Origin: Phycomyces blakesleeanus NRRL 1555(-)
Taxonomy: Eukaryota > Mucoromycota > Mucoromycetes > Mucorales > Phycomycetaceae
Length of the DNA: 64,000 bases
Direction of reading: 5' to 3'
Assembly: GCF_001638985.1 (NCBI RefSeq)
Contig: NW_017265134.1
Location: 2,075,732-2,139,731 of the forward strand
The notes under the pieces were generated by a model. That model was not told the DNA's origin and did not search any database. It saw only the letters and a list, made by a program, of their open reading frames with translations. The translations under genes were made by a program, and so were the position numbers. Below, in pieces: positions 1 to 14,577 of this stretch (the first letter of the stretch is position 1; each line of letters starts with the position of its first letter).

Positions 1-360
1 CCAGCACAGACTATTCTTGAGAACGCCAGGTCAATGGGAAACTGTTATGGTATAGTTGCACCACACCTCTTAAAATGGTCTCTGGCGTACAGAAACTTTG
101 TTTAGATCTGACACTCGCACTATTACTGCTATGTGTAGATCCCATTCCGTGATTTTATCTTGACAAACAATGGTATGATCCAGGAAGAGCAGGTCGAGAT
201 GTTCCGTGAGAAGGTCAAGACAGTTGGTGTATCTCTTATGGATCGTCAGGAAGGTCCATTCAAACTAGAAATTGACTGGATCAAAGCCATGAATACAGAA
301 TTCACAGAAGGTGATATGGATCGCGTACCACCAAGTAAAGAAACATCAGATATTTCATAG
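1..360 (+). CDS. 3' end of an unidentified protein gene
   Basis: Only the C-terminal part lies in the window. A consistent reading uses an exon from the left edge to 49 (frame 2), an intron 50-183 (gtatag...ccag) and a last exon 184-360 ending in TAG. The joined end reads ...LFLRTPGQWETVM, then EEQVEMFREKVKTVGVSLM, continuing to a polar tail ending KETSDIS. The last exon looks like a charged, partly helical segment. I do not recognise the family, and no domain or motif supports a function. An alternative acceptor at 136-137 breaks phase with the first exon, which is why the later acceptor was chosen. The next gene starts about 500 bp downstream on the same strand. Confidence 0.45.
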
Positions 361-866
361 ATTGACATATAAGAAATGAGAAGAAGAAAAGAAGAGAGAA
401 TGTCATGTTTCTCGTCTTTTCTTCATTTCCCTTTTTTTTTCTTTATTTTTTAAACAACAACAAAATCATACCTCACCTTGGATTTCAAACGAAAAATAAA
501 ACAAGAAGATAGATAGAGAAAACACGTATTGACTGTATAAAGACTATGGCCATAACTATCACTATCATTATCATTATCATTATCACTATGAATATAAGCT
601 CGAGTAGATTTTGTGTTTATTAATTAGTTGGGTCGTTTAACATAGTCAAGTACTATAAAAATAAAGCTTCTCTGATGCCGTATTATTGATAAAAGAAATA
701 TCGATAAAAATAACAATGCATTACTTTTGGAAACTTGAATACAAAAACGTACACTAGACGAGCAAGTTTCTTTTTTCTTTCGGAATATTTAAACCCCGGG
801 GCTTCCCCTTTACTGCGTCTTCGCGTTTATTAAAAAAAACTGATTCTTCTTTACACTTCTATACCA
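361..866. other. intergenic, 3' UTR plus promoter of the TBCA gene
   Basis: About 500 bp without coding potential. It contains a short (TATCAT)n-like run near 556-588 and AT-rich sequence. A GC-rich patch with the palindrome CCCCGGGG at about 795-803 and a pyrimidine stretch precede the ATG at 867. No certain TATA box is seen. Confidence 0.4.
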
Positions 867-1332
867 ATGACTCTCCGCGAACTTAAGATTAAGACCAACG
901 TTCTCAAGCGGTTAGTTAGAATCTCTTCAAAGTCATGAGCTAATACCAAATACAGTATCTACCGAGAAAATATTGGTTACGCCCAGGAGGAACAACAGCA
1001 GCTGAAGCGTATTGACAAGCTGATTGCTGATGGTGCTGATGAAGCCGATGTCAGAAAACAGGTAAATCGTTTCCTTCCAGATTCTTGAGCTAAGCTATCT
1101 CAATAAAAATAGAAAGAGGTCCTTGAAGATACACTCCAAATGATTCCCGACGTTCAGAAGCGTCTGGCAAAAGCTTACGCTGACCTTGAAGATAAAGTTG
1201 TAAGTACACAATAACGATATGCTTTATTTGTTAATACTTATCTTCCTTTTATCAAAGACCGATCCAGCCTATGCTGACTCGGAGGAACTTAAGGATGCAT
1301 TGCAGGCATTAGAGGAGTATAAGCCTGAGTAA
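867..1332 (+). CDS. TBCA: Tubulin-specific chaperone A (tubulin cofactor A)
   Basis: Four exons (867-910, 956-1061, 1113-1199, 1258-1332) join to a 103-residue protein, close to the usual ~105-110 residues of the family. It begins MTLRELKIKTNVLKR, followed by RIYRENIGYAQEEQQQ, then KEVLEDTLQMIPDVQKRL, and ends LEEYKPE. This is the all-helical three-helix pattern of TBCA/Rbl2, which holds quasi-native beta-tubulin in the cytosol during alpha/beta-tubulin heterodimer assembly. All four splice junctions keep phase. The introns are very small (45-58 bp) with gttagt, gtaaat and gtaagt donors. The family call rests on length and overall sequence pattern, as there is no catalytic motif to check. Confidence 0.9.
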
Positions 1333-2584
1333 AAAGCAGCTTATTTCATCTACATATAAATATATGTAAAAGTATATGTTACTTATGCTTATACTTACCT
1401 TGATCGTGTCTGTGTGTCTGTACATATGTATTTTGTACGTACGCGTGCGGGTTTGTGTTCCGCCATGGTAGAATTGCTTTATATTTGATAAAGAAAATGA
1501 TCTTGTTTGTTCAATAGTAAAAGTCTATAGTGAGAATCAAGCAAGTGATCCTAATGGTTTGCGTCTTTTTAAATAGATTTTGTGTCAAATTAAGCATTCA
1601 TTTGAGAAAACCAATTATTAATCTGTAGTTAGTTTATTAGTGAAGCTACCATTAAACCGATAATAGTAGTTACTAAAGAGAATACAAGTATGTGTAGTGG
1701 GGATAGAGATACTAGAATCCACTGTAAAGAGAACACTACAACTTCAAGGACGCGATTAAATAACATGCGAAGAGACGTAGGCTTATATACCAGTAGTCAT
1801 CATAAATCTAAGCTCTCCTCAAAACAATAATACAACCTCTTTAACTCTCTTATCCTAGTTTTCTACTTTATTTACAAATACACACACATGAAAACACACC
1901 GACAAAAAAATATAGATTCCTTAGAATAATTCCATGTATTATTCATATAACTTTTTTTTATTTGTGCTTTGTGATTAGACATATATATACAATATATTTC
2001 AAGTATTTTAGCTATAATATCCTTTCATTATTTATGGATGATAGTGTTGAGCTCTGGGCTGTTTGGTAGCCACACCATCACTAATAAGATCTGACACTTT
2101 TCAGAGACACTTTAAAGCTTTAGCCTTTGATATACAGCGTTATTTCCTTGGTAAATGAACTTGCAATAATATATATATATTTTATCAGATATTCCCCTCA
2201 TAAAAAGTAAGTTTTACGCTAAGTATCCCCTAAAATCCTCTATGAAATCGTCCTCGAAATCTATCATTTTCTTCTTCTTCTGTATTATGTAGGGGAGTGA
2301 CTATTACGTAAAGTTTATGAAAGTGGGTAAAGTAAAATTAACAAGAAAAGCAAAAGGGATCTTTATATATTTATTATCTTAAAATATATAGTAGGGCCAT
2401 TAATAATGAATTTGGACTTATCAAGTAAATATTAATACAAAAGATTTCTTACCCTTTCTCACCTTTTTGTTGTAATTTTGTAAAGGGTATTTTTCTTATT
2501 TAATCAGACAATATGAGGGAAAGTATGCTTTTTTTTTAGAAATATATATGTATATAATGGTCTTTTCTATGTGGAGGGTCTAAG
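1333..2584. other. AT-rich region between convergent genes
   Basis: The region lies between the TBCA stop and the REX1 stop, so the two genes converge here. It is AT-rich throughout with no ORF of coding character. I see only 3' UTR-like sequence and short (TA)n runs near 1980-1996 and 2169-2179. Confidence 0.5.
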
Positions 2585-5197
2585 TTATTGCTTAATAGTA
2601 ACGAATGTGCTGGATAATTTGGCTTTTGCACATTCACCAAGCATGATCTTTTGGTCAGTGGGTGTCCAGACGTCTTGTTCAGGGACATCATTCTTCTTAA
2701 CACCATTGCCCAAATATGTTTCATGATAACGTCTTGATTTTGCAAGCAATCTATAAAATCAATAAGATTAGTTTAATTTCACTTTAGTTAATACTCAAAG
2801 ACTTACTGTTTATATCTTGGTACATCGCCAGGTCCACCCATCACAACAACAACAGTAGAAGGAGGTAGACTTTCGTATAGTTCCTTGAACAATGCATCAA
2901 ATCGAGTCAATCTAGATGCCACATCATGTGAATCCGAGAATGTCTGGGGAATAACACTGGGTATTTCCTCGTCATCTTTTATATCGTCTCCGGTTTTCAT
3001 ACAGCGGAACATCGAAAGAATGAAATTTTGTGTCTGGACCTTTTCGGTTATCTTCTCCACAAGCTCCTGATCAGTATCGCATCGAACGTATTCACTTCCC
3101 ACTGTAGATCCCAACAGGCGATTGGCAGCATCGGCACTCTCGAGGATAGCACCGGTCTTTGGAGGATCAAATTTTCTGAGTCGGTCAAAGATCAACTCTG
3201 TCTTCTTACCATACACACCAAAACCAGGACCACGCTCCAGTTTGAGTTTAAAGAGATCAAGAGTTGCGCGGGCATCTTCTGCGGAATCGTGACCAATAGT
3301 GTTTTCGTTTTGTTCCTGGATACCACGCTTCAGGAAAGTACGAGCGAGCATTTTGAGACCTGGTCTGTAAGGAGGACCCCTGTAGTGATCAAATAGAAGC
3401 GATGTATCTGCACAGTAAGGGTGGACAAGTTTCATGGCTTTTAAATCGTTATCTAAACTGTGACCAATCAAGAGGACATCATGATCGACAATTTTACGAA
3501 TATGCTTTTGGGCACGGGTGAATGAACAGGTGGTACTTTCCATAATATCTGGAGTAATACCAGAGTATTGTGTTAAGTAGTCCACGACAGGTTCATCTGG
3601 CTTTACAATCTCATCAAGCAATACGATTCCACCTACACGCGCATATCAATTAGAATCTCAATATTTCTATCTGGCCAGGCAAACCTACCTTCGTCAATCA
3701 ATGTCACACGTGCTAAAGCACTTCCACTAGTTGTCAAGACCTACAATAAAATACAATATAATAAGTTTTTTTTTACAAACATTTACACATAACTCAGTAA
3801 TTTTACTCACCATCTCACAATCTACGGCAATCAGCTTCTTCTCTTTTGATGGGACCTTGACAGCTCTAGTTTCTTTCCAGCCCTCAGCCAATTTCACAGT
3901 GGGATCAAGGGAAGGAGGGATAGGGTAGTCAGCCGCCTTTAGCTGATTGAGAGTCATAACATAGTATTCCTTCATATTATCCTTGTGTTCAATCGAACCT
4001 ATATACAAGTGTTACTTTTAGACACTCGTTTTCTCTCTCTCTCTCTCTTGTAGTTATTGAACTTACGATCCCATTTCTCCTGGAGCATCTTATTTTTCTC
4101 AGTCAAACTGACATCGCATTTAAGAAGTTCAGAGATAGGAGATTCAATCTTTCCCTTCTCACCCGACAGCTTGCTCACTATCATATGGCTGAATGTGCTA
4201 GAGAAAAATGGCATGGAGGATTTTCCAATAGAGTCATCTTTGATATCAGTGAAGGAGATAGTGTTTGGTACATTTTGACGGTTCTTCTCTGCTCCAAAAT
4301 AAGTAATATCCAAGCCCTGAGCAAACACAAGTACCAAGTTTTTCACCAGGCCCTTGTTGACAATTGGGGCCCAAGAAGGAGTCGAGGCCTCAGTAAGACA
4401 GTAGAGAATGAACTGACGAATGCTTTTGAGAGGCATTTTGACCTTGACCTCCTGAGGTCTGATGATAAGCGATGGTACTTTTGTCTAATATGAGATCAGT
4501 AATCAACCCACAGTCTTTATTCACTATATTATATATGCTTACCACAACACCATCGACAGTCTTTCGGGCCAACTTTGCCAGGCGTTTTTTCTCTCGGTTT
4601 TTTCTAACTCTCTCCTTGACATCTTCAGGATCTGTGGATGCCTTTACGTTATTTTTTGCGATGAAAAGCTTGTGAGCTGGCTTTTTAATAACTGTATAAC
4701 ATTATAGAGATTCTTGTTAGCATGACTCGAGCATTGATATATTATTCTAGTATTCTTTCCAACACACCATGAACCATTGTATCTAGTGCCTTTCCCTTCT
4801 TTACAGGCGTGGTTGTTGGGGACGATTCTTTAACATTCTTTTTCTTTTTGTCTTTCTTGCTATCTTTATTCTCAGCCGAAGGTTCGCTTTCTTTGGTCGT
4901 TTCGACAATATCCATAGATTCAACAGGTTTAATTGTCTTTGGCGATTCAAGTGATCCGGATTGTTTTGTAACTGGAGGATCATGAGCAGCATGATGTCTC
5001 GTCTTTTTCTTTTTTATCTGACCATCCTCATTTGTTAATGACCGATCTTCCGTTGCTGGGCGTTTCTCTGACTTGGACTTTTTATTCTTCTTCTGCGTAA
5101 TGGGTGTTTCTTCGTCAAGATCGAATGTCATATGCACTTTTTTTGTAACATCCGCAAGTGCCAGGTTCTTGGGAACAATGCTGGGTGTGAACTTCAT
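2585..5197 (-). CDS. REX1: REX1/REXO1-type 3'-5' RNA exonuclease
   Basis: Seven exons (5197-4768, 4691-4543, 4484-4067, 3998-3811, 3740-3689, 3632-2807, 2750-2585) join in phase to 742 residues. The first ~140 residues are Lys/Ser-rich and disordered, as in nuclear RNA-processing proteins. A middle region is followed by a DEDDh exonuclease domain. AVDCEM at about 390-395 supplies the first Asp and Glu. GHSLDND, and HDSAEDA with its terminal His/Asp pair, supply the rest of the catalytic set. Family members trim the 3' ends of 5S rRNA, 5.8S rRNA and some tRNA precursors in the nucleus. The length resembles other filamentous-fungal REXO1 proteins. The C-terminal ~200 residues after the nuclease domain form a less conserved tail. 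The exact substrate cannot be told from sequence. Confidence 0.9.
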
Positions 5198-7292
5198 GGT
5201 CGAAAGTGCTTAATAGATCAGATCGTTATATTTCTTCTGTCACTTTTTTTTTTTCAACTCTTCACTTGGATTTTTTTTTTTAAAAAAGAAAGGATTAAAT
5301 TGGACATTTTTGTGACTAGCAAAAAAAATTTAAGCGTACGATCAAGTCTACAGGGATATGTGGTCTTGCGTGAGCAAACCTCTTTACCATCTAAGAAATA
5401 AGAATGGCCTCCGAACTCACAGTAGCCTTTACATGTTTCTCGATACTTATATATATATATATATATATATACATTGTATTAATGTATTAACTGTAGGCAT
5501 TGATAACATTGAGAATGATAATGTGAACCCCTGTAAGCTCTTGTGTGCAAAATACACTATTACCAAAAAAAAAAAGGTACGCCCGAGTGAGGTGTCAAGA
5601 GAATGTGATAAAAAAGAGATATATTTCATAGCACAGATCCTCGTGTTAAATACATGACAGAAGAATATTAATATATTCCAAATATTTTTGCTAATAAGGC
5701 AAAGCTTTTAAAGTATAAAATTAAGTGAATGAGCACTTTTACTACAGAAAATATTACAGCAATATTTGATGGTTTTCGTGCTTCTTGTATGATTTAAAGT
5801 TGGAGAATACCCAACTCTAATATTTGCCACGTATTAAGTAGAGAATTAGGTCAATCGGCCTATCCAATTTCATTAGTACAAATATGCTTTATAGATTCAC
5901 AATTCGGTATACTTCTTTATCAGGATTAATGTTTGGTTTTATAATTTTTTTTGACGCATTGGCTCCAACAAACGATCAATTCAAAAATAAACTTCTACTT
6001 GGGAACTTGCTTGACATTAAACCATAGAATAATTAGGTGCTACTGTGCCGATCAATTTAGCCAAACCTCCAATGATATACTCAATCTATTTAACTTAAAT
6101 GCGAAGATTGTTTATATTATTATCTTCTTGACTTTCACACAGCCAATGCCACTTGCCTACAATTCGTGTGACTAATTAGGCCAATCAGGATCAGGTCCGA
6201 CAGCTGTCTTCAAGAGTTAGTTTTTTATTATTTTACTTATGAAGAAGATGAGTATCGATAGTTCCAATATGTCCTCATCATAATTCTTTTAAAAAGAAAT
6301 ATTTGTATAATTAGCAACGCATGCTATACATATATAAGAAGATTAAATATATATATATCTTTATTTCATGATATGTACATATATAAAGAGCTGTCTATTT
6401 TTTGCCGTTCTTTTATTTTGTCAAGATAGTTTATAACTTTTTGGATAGATTAATCAAATTCAGTACAAATACGCCCAAGAAATAACTAGAGGTAGCTGGT
6501 ATACTTTAAAGAAATAAGCAGGATGAAATATTTCCCGGTAATATTGACTTTTTTTTATTGATTCCTTTGAGCTAGCCACAATAGCTTAAAGAAAGTAAGT
6601 AGTAGAGAGAACTAGAAGAAGAAGCCTCGAACACATTCTCTATGGCACCATTAGAATTGTGCTAGTAAATGATGACGTATAACTTTCGCCATTGATCGTA
6701 TAATCAAGCACGACAGCTGTTAAAACAAATAAATTATCAATGTAAACTACCTTTAGTGTTTCAAGTGAATTCTTTTTTCTTTTCTTTTTTTTACTTTTAT
6801 ATTCTAGGGTTCAAAAGCTAGTCAATGTATCAAAAATGATACTGTTCTATGGTTTCCCGAATATATCTTTTAATATCTCGATCAAAGTTTCAAAAATCCT
6901 TTTCTTTACGAAAATTCAGTGTTTAATTTCAAGTACATGATTTCACTTTAAGTCTAGAAGGATAGAATTTAGCTTATTTTGTAGTAAATGGGGAATGTAG
7001 TGTAACATGCCGAAGTGTGAGCAAGTGCTTTTTTCTATCGGTTTAAAAATAAACAAATAAAATAGTTTATTTCCAGTTTATCTTCTTTGGCCGCACATTT
7101 TCGTTAAAAAGTAATGAGTGAACCATATTCTTGTGTATCCAAAGTAACCTTGGCGTACGACCGATTGGTTGCAGCTGAACTTTGATGATTTACGTGCTGG
7201 TTACTTCTATAAGAAGTCTTTCCGCCGAGCCTCACTCTTTTCCTTTTCTTTCTTCTGTTAATTATCTTTTTTTTTATATTTCTCTTATAATC
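5198..7292. other. AT-rich divergent intergenic region
   Basis: About 2.1 kb between the divergent REX1 and DUF7721 starts. It contains a (TA)n run at about 5448-5470, poly-A/T tracts and no ORF with coding character. The last ~100 bp before 7293 are rich in TTTTCTTTCTTC pyrimidines, a common fungal promoter/5' UTR feature. I see no RNA gene. Confidence 0.4.
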
Positions 7293-8090
7293 ATGTCTGG
7301 CGAAGCAAACTCATACCTCAGTAGGTTATCGTTTCTATCGGGAAAAGACGCGTAGTGAAAACACATGATTACTAACCATTAGCTATTGCAGGCCACTATT
7401 CCCGACCTGACCCTCAGGCTGCTGCCCGTTATGCTACTCAGCAGGAAGGTGTTTCAGAAGGTACAAACTATAAAATAATAATAATTAAGGACGCGTTCTA
7501 TTCGTCTTTGTGAAGATATAGAAGTGTTTTCCTAGTAGCACATCCCAGAAAGATAATAACGCATATTATTGTTTTTGGGGGTTTGTTTTGTAGAGGACGA
7601 AGGCATGTTCTCTTCTGTCCTTTCCCGCTTTACCGGAGATGATGACGATGATGATGAAGCACCCCACAAGCGTCCTATCCAGGATGATGAGGCCAACGAG
7701 GCTGCCTCAGCTCACGACCGTATCTACAGTCAAAACAACGGTCAGCCCGACGAAGGAAACACTTCACGTGACCTTGGATCAGCTGCTGCCCTCCAGGCCT
7801 TCAAGATGTTCTCTGGTGGCGGAGGTGGCAGCGGTGGCGGATCTAACGAGATGATCGGTATGGCTATGGGTGAAGCTATGAAGCTTTTTAACGCACAGGG
7901 TGGCAAGGCAGATCAGTCCGAGATGCTCCAGAGTGCTGCAATGATGGCCTTGAAGCTCTACACCACCAGCCAGGCTTCCAAGGCCGGCGGTGAAAGCAGC
8001 GGTGGACTTGGCTCTATTATGGGCATGTTGGGCGGAGGTGGAGGAAGCAGCGGTGGCATGGCTGCCAGTTTACTTTCTAAGTTTATGTAA
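7293..8090 (+). CDS. Beta-flanking-like DUF7721 protein
   Basis: Three exons (7293-7320, 7392-7460, 7594-8090) give 197 residues. The start reads MSGEANSYLSHYSRPDPQAA, followed by ARYATQQEGVSE, an Asp-rich stretch, then DLGSAAALQAFKMF and a tail of two Gly-rich linkers with short Ala/Met helices, ending AASLLSKFM. The PDPQAAARYA and DLGSAAA motifs are those I associate with the fungal 'beta-flanking protein'/DUF7721 group. The molecular function of that group is unknown to me. The protein has no signal peptide or membrane segment. Both junctions are in phase, and the first coding exon is only 28 nt. Confidence 0.75.
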
Positions 8091-10331
8091 TAATACCAAT
8101 ACCAATAATAATAGTAATATAATAATGTATCAATTCCAATAAGAGCAGATAAAACATGGCTCATCTATATAAAACATGACGTCTATCTGTATTTTACCAA
8201 ACCGACTATATCCAAACCAATCTAGTCAATTTCAGTTCATTTTTATGTGTAAGTATAGACTAGTATGCACCATAGTGCTTTTTTTAGCTTGAATATACAT
8301 ATACATATTTTATCATACTGGAACATGTATAACTGTTAGAATGTTCCAAATAAGAAGGGTGCGTAGGACAATGCTTTTATGCGCTTTATACAAAAAGTAA
8401 AAAAAAAATATCATTTTAAATTTTAACATTTATGAAAGCAATATCATCAATACGTAGTAAACCTTGAATGTCTTGGTCAATTATGAGTGCAGTCTCTTTC
8501 ATCATCTAACTTCTTTAAATACAACTGTGAAGAAAATTGAAAAAAAAGGGTTATGGAATATGAATCCAAGTTACACCCACTGATTTTTTCGGGATCAGTT
8601 TACAAGCTTGATTTAAACTGACCCGATAGATTTCTTAAAGCGGAACAAAAGGTGTTTTCTCAAAAGATTCCTAAATTGAATTAGAGGCGAACACCAAAAT
8701 TCTAAAATACAAGAGGGGTCCAGTTGTTGGAAACTTCTTGTTTCAAAAAATGCATATACTTATTGATTTTGTTTCAAAAAGCGGTGCTACAACTAATTTT
8801 ATCCTAACTCTACTACCAGGTAGTATGATCGATATACAAACCTTTCATATAATATTCTTGATAAGAAAATATTCAACTTATTCAGTTATATGACGGGTTC
8901 ACACCTAATAATACTGCAACAGATATACTAAAAAAGTACTTTTGGATATCTACTTGCTCTAATGATGAACTAGTTTTTGTAATTACTTATTATAATGTCA
9001 TTGGAATCATATAAGTTTATCTTTTTTTTTTCTAGAAATTAATTATAAAAGTATACATTCGATATATCATCATACAATACACTTGTAGTAGGCAAGGATC
9101 CTTTGGCCAGATCACAATTGTAATGTACCTTTCAGTGATTAGAAAAAAAACCCCGTCTCCAATAACGATACAAGAATGAAAGAACAATTAGTCTATAATA
9201 CTTTAAATATCACATCTTGAAATATTCTATTCTGATTCTCTGCATTTAAGGTGAATATCAAGATCACTTGCAAGAGCAAACTAAATAATAACATAATATA
9301 TAATTTTATTGTATATGTTGTTTAAATGTCAGAAATTTGAATTAATACGCACTTTCTTTTTTTTTCTTCTTCTTTAAGATGAGTAGCAATCTACTACAGA
9401 ATTGCGATGATACTTGAGGAAATGACCTTTGAATCCAGCAAGAATAACCTTGTCTTTGTCTAGATTATTGCTGTATAATTGTTCTATTAAGACGAAAAAA
9501 TAGCTTTTAATGTTTCAAACTTCGGCATATTATTTTAGACTTTCATTGACTTGGCAAAAAAAAAGCCATTTTTACCATTAGGCTTTTAACCAATAAAATC
9601 TTTATTCCAGGTCCCTTACCTTTACCCTTTTTTTTTTCCATTTCAAAAAATAATAATTTATATATATATTTTACAATCGGGAATTTAATTCGAGGGCACA
9701 AGAAATAAGTTTAATCCTATTTTAGAACATTTCTAACCATTTGGTACACCCAGCCCTGAGACTAAACTCGTTTAATTTCAGAAGAGTTTTTCCAACCAAT
9801 GGAATCAAGGGCGCTTTTATGAATTTCCATAAATGGGTGGAGTATCAGTGGGTGTGTTTGACAAATTTTTTTTTAATGTGCTTGTCAGCTTACTTACTTT
9901 TAATAAGTTTCTAAAATATGAAAGTATCTAAAGGAAAAAAAAATGGATATTGGGAGTTTTATTCAGTTAAGCAATAGGAGTATATCTTCTTGTAGACGAG
10001 CATGCCTTGTTAAAGATACCAGTATAGCAGTCTGTTGGCATTGAGTCAGGGTGGAATATACGGGTACCTAGTGTGTGTGTGTGTGTGATACTTCCCGAGA
10101 GGTTACCTTGGCAGGCCCAAAAAAAAAACAAATGAACCTGATAAATACGAGCTTTCGTACAAAATATTATGGATTTAGTGTCTCGTCAAGCTGTAGTATA
10201 CACACTCGTATATATATACAACAGTACAGATAGATGAAATCGACTGTTGGCTAGGGTCACTTGATTTTGATTACATGTATAAATCTGCGGGAAGAAACGA
10301 TATATCTGAGCACTTTTCTTCAATTCCCTTG

Positions 10332-10362
<31 letters not shown>

Positions 10363-10948
10363 CAATTTTCATATGTAATTTATTCAGTTCAAAGAACTAT
10401 ACTGACCATTATTGTTAAAGAAAACATCAAGAGGTTGTACAGCAGCTTAGATGGCAGCAAAATATAGAAGCTGAGCACCGAAAAGTTGATTAATATATAT
10501 ATGGAACGACTTGCATTCTCGTGTGAATAAGCACAGCAAGAGTGATTTGCTGTGTAAGGTAGAAGATTGTATTGATTAATTAATGCTGTAGCCCGGTGTA
10601 CTCCTAATCATGGATTCACAATAAGTTTCGTGGTGCAAGGACTTCACAGTGGATGAGTAGAAAGAAACCGCGCCACACAAAGCGCAAACATTCCAGGATT
10701 TTTCAAACAAAATGGAGGAGTATCTTCAGTCTTACAAGACTTTGGTAATCAGCACGCTTGTAAATATTTAAAAATAATAATATGAACCCCCCAAATATAA
10801 ACCCGCTTTTGTTCCCCTTTCACTCCTTTTCCTTTTTCTCTTCTTCTTCTTCTTTTCTACCTTTCTTCTGTTTCTCTGTTTCTTTGTTCCGCTATTCCTC
10901 AATTTCCCAATCTTGTTTCCCTTTAGACAACCAATACTATAACAAACC
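8091..10948. other. gene-free AT-rich region
   Basis: About 2.9 kb with no convincing coding exon on either strand. It contains short simple repeats: (GT)n near 10071-10088, (TA)n near 10338-10361. A pyrimidine-rich stretch at 10800-10920, with many TTC/TTT runs, ends in the ATG of the ankyrin gene and is probably its promoter/5' UTR. Confidence 0.45.
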
Positions 10949-12608
10949 ATGCTCGATCCTAAAAAAGACAAGTCCAAGGACTATCTCCTTGGTTTACACT
11001 GGGCAGCCACGACAGGCAATGTAGGTGAGTAAACGAGCCCTCGACTGAACACCCTATCCTCACACAATTACAAGGCCTTGTTAAATTTGCATTGGACCAC
11101 GGCGCACCCATTGATGCCGTTGTTAACGGATTCATGCCTCTTCAACTGGCCTGTATCAGTGACAATAATATTGCAGTGGTTCAATATCTCATTGATCGAG
11201 GTGCGGGCGTGAATGCCCAAAGGTAAAAAGAGGGGAACACAAGTCATCTGGCACGTTGTAGCCTCGCTAATTAGGCCCTCCCTAATGCCCTTGTCATGTG
11301 TTTCGTACAACCTTACCGTTGTTGGTTTTTTTCTGTTTTAGATGGTCAAAAAAGCACAGTGCCGATAAGTCGCAGGCAGTCGCAGGGGCAATCGGGTCAA
11401 CTGCACTGCATGTTGCTTGTGCCAACGGATGTGCAAAAATCGTAGATTTACTACTAAGAAACGGCGCCAAAGTCAACGTCAAGGACAAATACGGCTCACG
11501 ACCCATGGATATTGCAGCAGCCAAACATCATGCTGAGATTGTCAAGCTTTTAGAAACATTTGGCTCAATGCAACATCAAGAATCCATCTTAAAACATCGA
11601 GAAGAAGGAACCGAAAGACGATCAATGGATGTCGGTAGTAGCTCGCGAGACGAGCGGACAGAACGTTTGCGTAGACCGTCATTACCAGCTATATTTGAAG
11701 GAAAGTCACAAAGACCCGGTCTTCCACCATTGTCAACCCTACCAATACGAAAGGAACCAGAAACAATTGCAGAGATAGAAAGCACGACAAACTCGATTGA
11801 TATCCGACGAAGACGTCCCTCAAAACACAAAACCCCCGAACTGGCGTCGTCCAAGTCTTCCGACGGCTCAGCACCCGACGATATCCTCGGCATACCGCCG
11901 AACGATGGTGATCCGGTCTGGGTTGAACCCAAACCAAAGGTCAGTATGGACGGGCGTCCAGATTGGTATGGTTATGGCGTTGTGAACCATTACGAAGACG
12001 ACACCTATCTTGCCTCCCTCGAGCGTAGAGCCTATGGTATCGGAGAGGACCCTAACGAACGTGCTGGACGAGCATCATTGGACCAATGTAGACCCGCTAG
12101 AACTTCTATTGATGGTGTTTCACCAAGTCTTAAACGATGTTCATCTGATGGAGGACATTTACGTACAACGGCACTCATGAATGCCATGGCTGCTAATGCA
12201 AGTCAGCAACAACACCAAGACGACGAACCTGCACCACGACCTTCTGTTGCCCTTGAAGACGGACCTGAGGCAGAAGCCTTGCGCCAATTCCACGAAAAAG
12301 AGATGAAGAAGGCATGGTGGAGTGCCTTTGGAGGGCGCAAGTCTATGGATGTTGCTACTTATCAGTACCACCATGGTCGTACTTCTATGGATAGTCCCCG
12401 AAAGAGTATTGATTTCAGACCAAGCTTCGATGGACTGTCGCACCTCGCTAAAAAGAGTGTCGAGGGTCTTTCCCGAAAAAGCGTCGATTGTTCAGAGGAT
12501 GATGGCAGAAACTTTTCGATGGCTGACATTCACCCCTCTGCTCTAGCACGTAAGAACAGCAAAGCTGGTTTCCTCTCGCGCTGGGTTGGCGCCTGGTCGA
12601 AGAAGTAA
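10949..12608 (+). CDS. Ankyrin-repeat protein with a serine-motif-rich tail
   Basis: Three exons (10949-11024, 11075-11222, 11342-12608) join in phase to 496 residues. The N-terminal ~130 residues carry ankyrin repeats: GLHWAATTGNV, then MPLQLACISDN, then STALHVACANGCAKIVDLLL, then GSRPMDIAAAKHHAEIVKLL. The remaining ~360 residues are low-complexity and disordered. They contain about nine copies of a short basic motif, R/K-x-S-hydrophobic-D (RRSMD, RASLD, RTSID, RKSMD, RTSMD, RKSID, RKSVD and variants), clustered towards the C terminus. The pattern resembles sites for basophilic kinases such as PKA, but this is inference. Ankyrin repeats imply protein binding; the partner is unknown. Confidence 0.85.
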
Positions 12609-12946
12609 TGAGGGGACCTTCTTTTATTATTATTATAATTACACAAGCGCAACATTCACCAAACATTCACATCACATACGCACCCCATTTTTCATGCAAC
12701 ACAACGTTGGTTGTGTCATGCCAACACCTCAAGGCTTATATTTTTTTCTTTTATATGTACGATACTCTCACTTCCCTTCTTCATGCCCCTTCTCTTTTTT
12801 TTTGTATATACCAATTCAATGCAAATTCCTATTTGAACCCCCAAGATATCTTTGTTCCGAGATCTGTTTCTGTAAAGATCAAAGAACCCTTTTTATATAT
12901 ATAAATAGTATGGAGATGCATGCGCTTGAAGGAAAGAAAAAAGAAG

Positions 12947-12989
<43 letters not shown>

Positions 12990-13038
12990 AAGCGTTCTTT
13001 AACGAGACCCAGACGTGCCAAGATTGTAAAAGATGTTA
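12609..13038. other. region between convergent genes with (GA)n
   Basis: 3' regions of the ankyrin gene and of the convergent WDR5 gene. It contains a (GA)n run at about 12953-12986 and a TATATATAAATA stretch near 12895. Nothing coding is seen. Confidence 0.5.
12953..12986. repeat. (GA)n microsatellite
   Basis: An uninterrupted GA dinucleotide run of about 17 units lies in the 3' intergenic DNA between the ankyrin and WDR5 genes. Confidence 0.9.

Positions 13039-14577
<1,539 letters not shown>

Noticed and set aside
5951..6175. 74-codon ORF in the REX1/DUF7721 gap
   Set aside because: Its composition matches random AT-rich DNA and it has no motif or splice context.
12586..13002. 138-codon ORF downstream of the ankyrin gene
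   Set aside because: It starts inside the ankyrin coding sequence in another frame and runs through AT-rich and (GA)n sequence.
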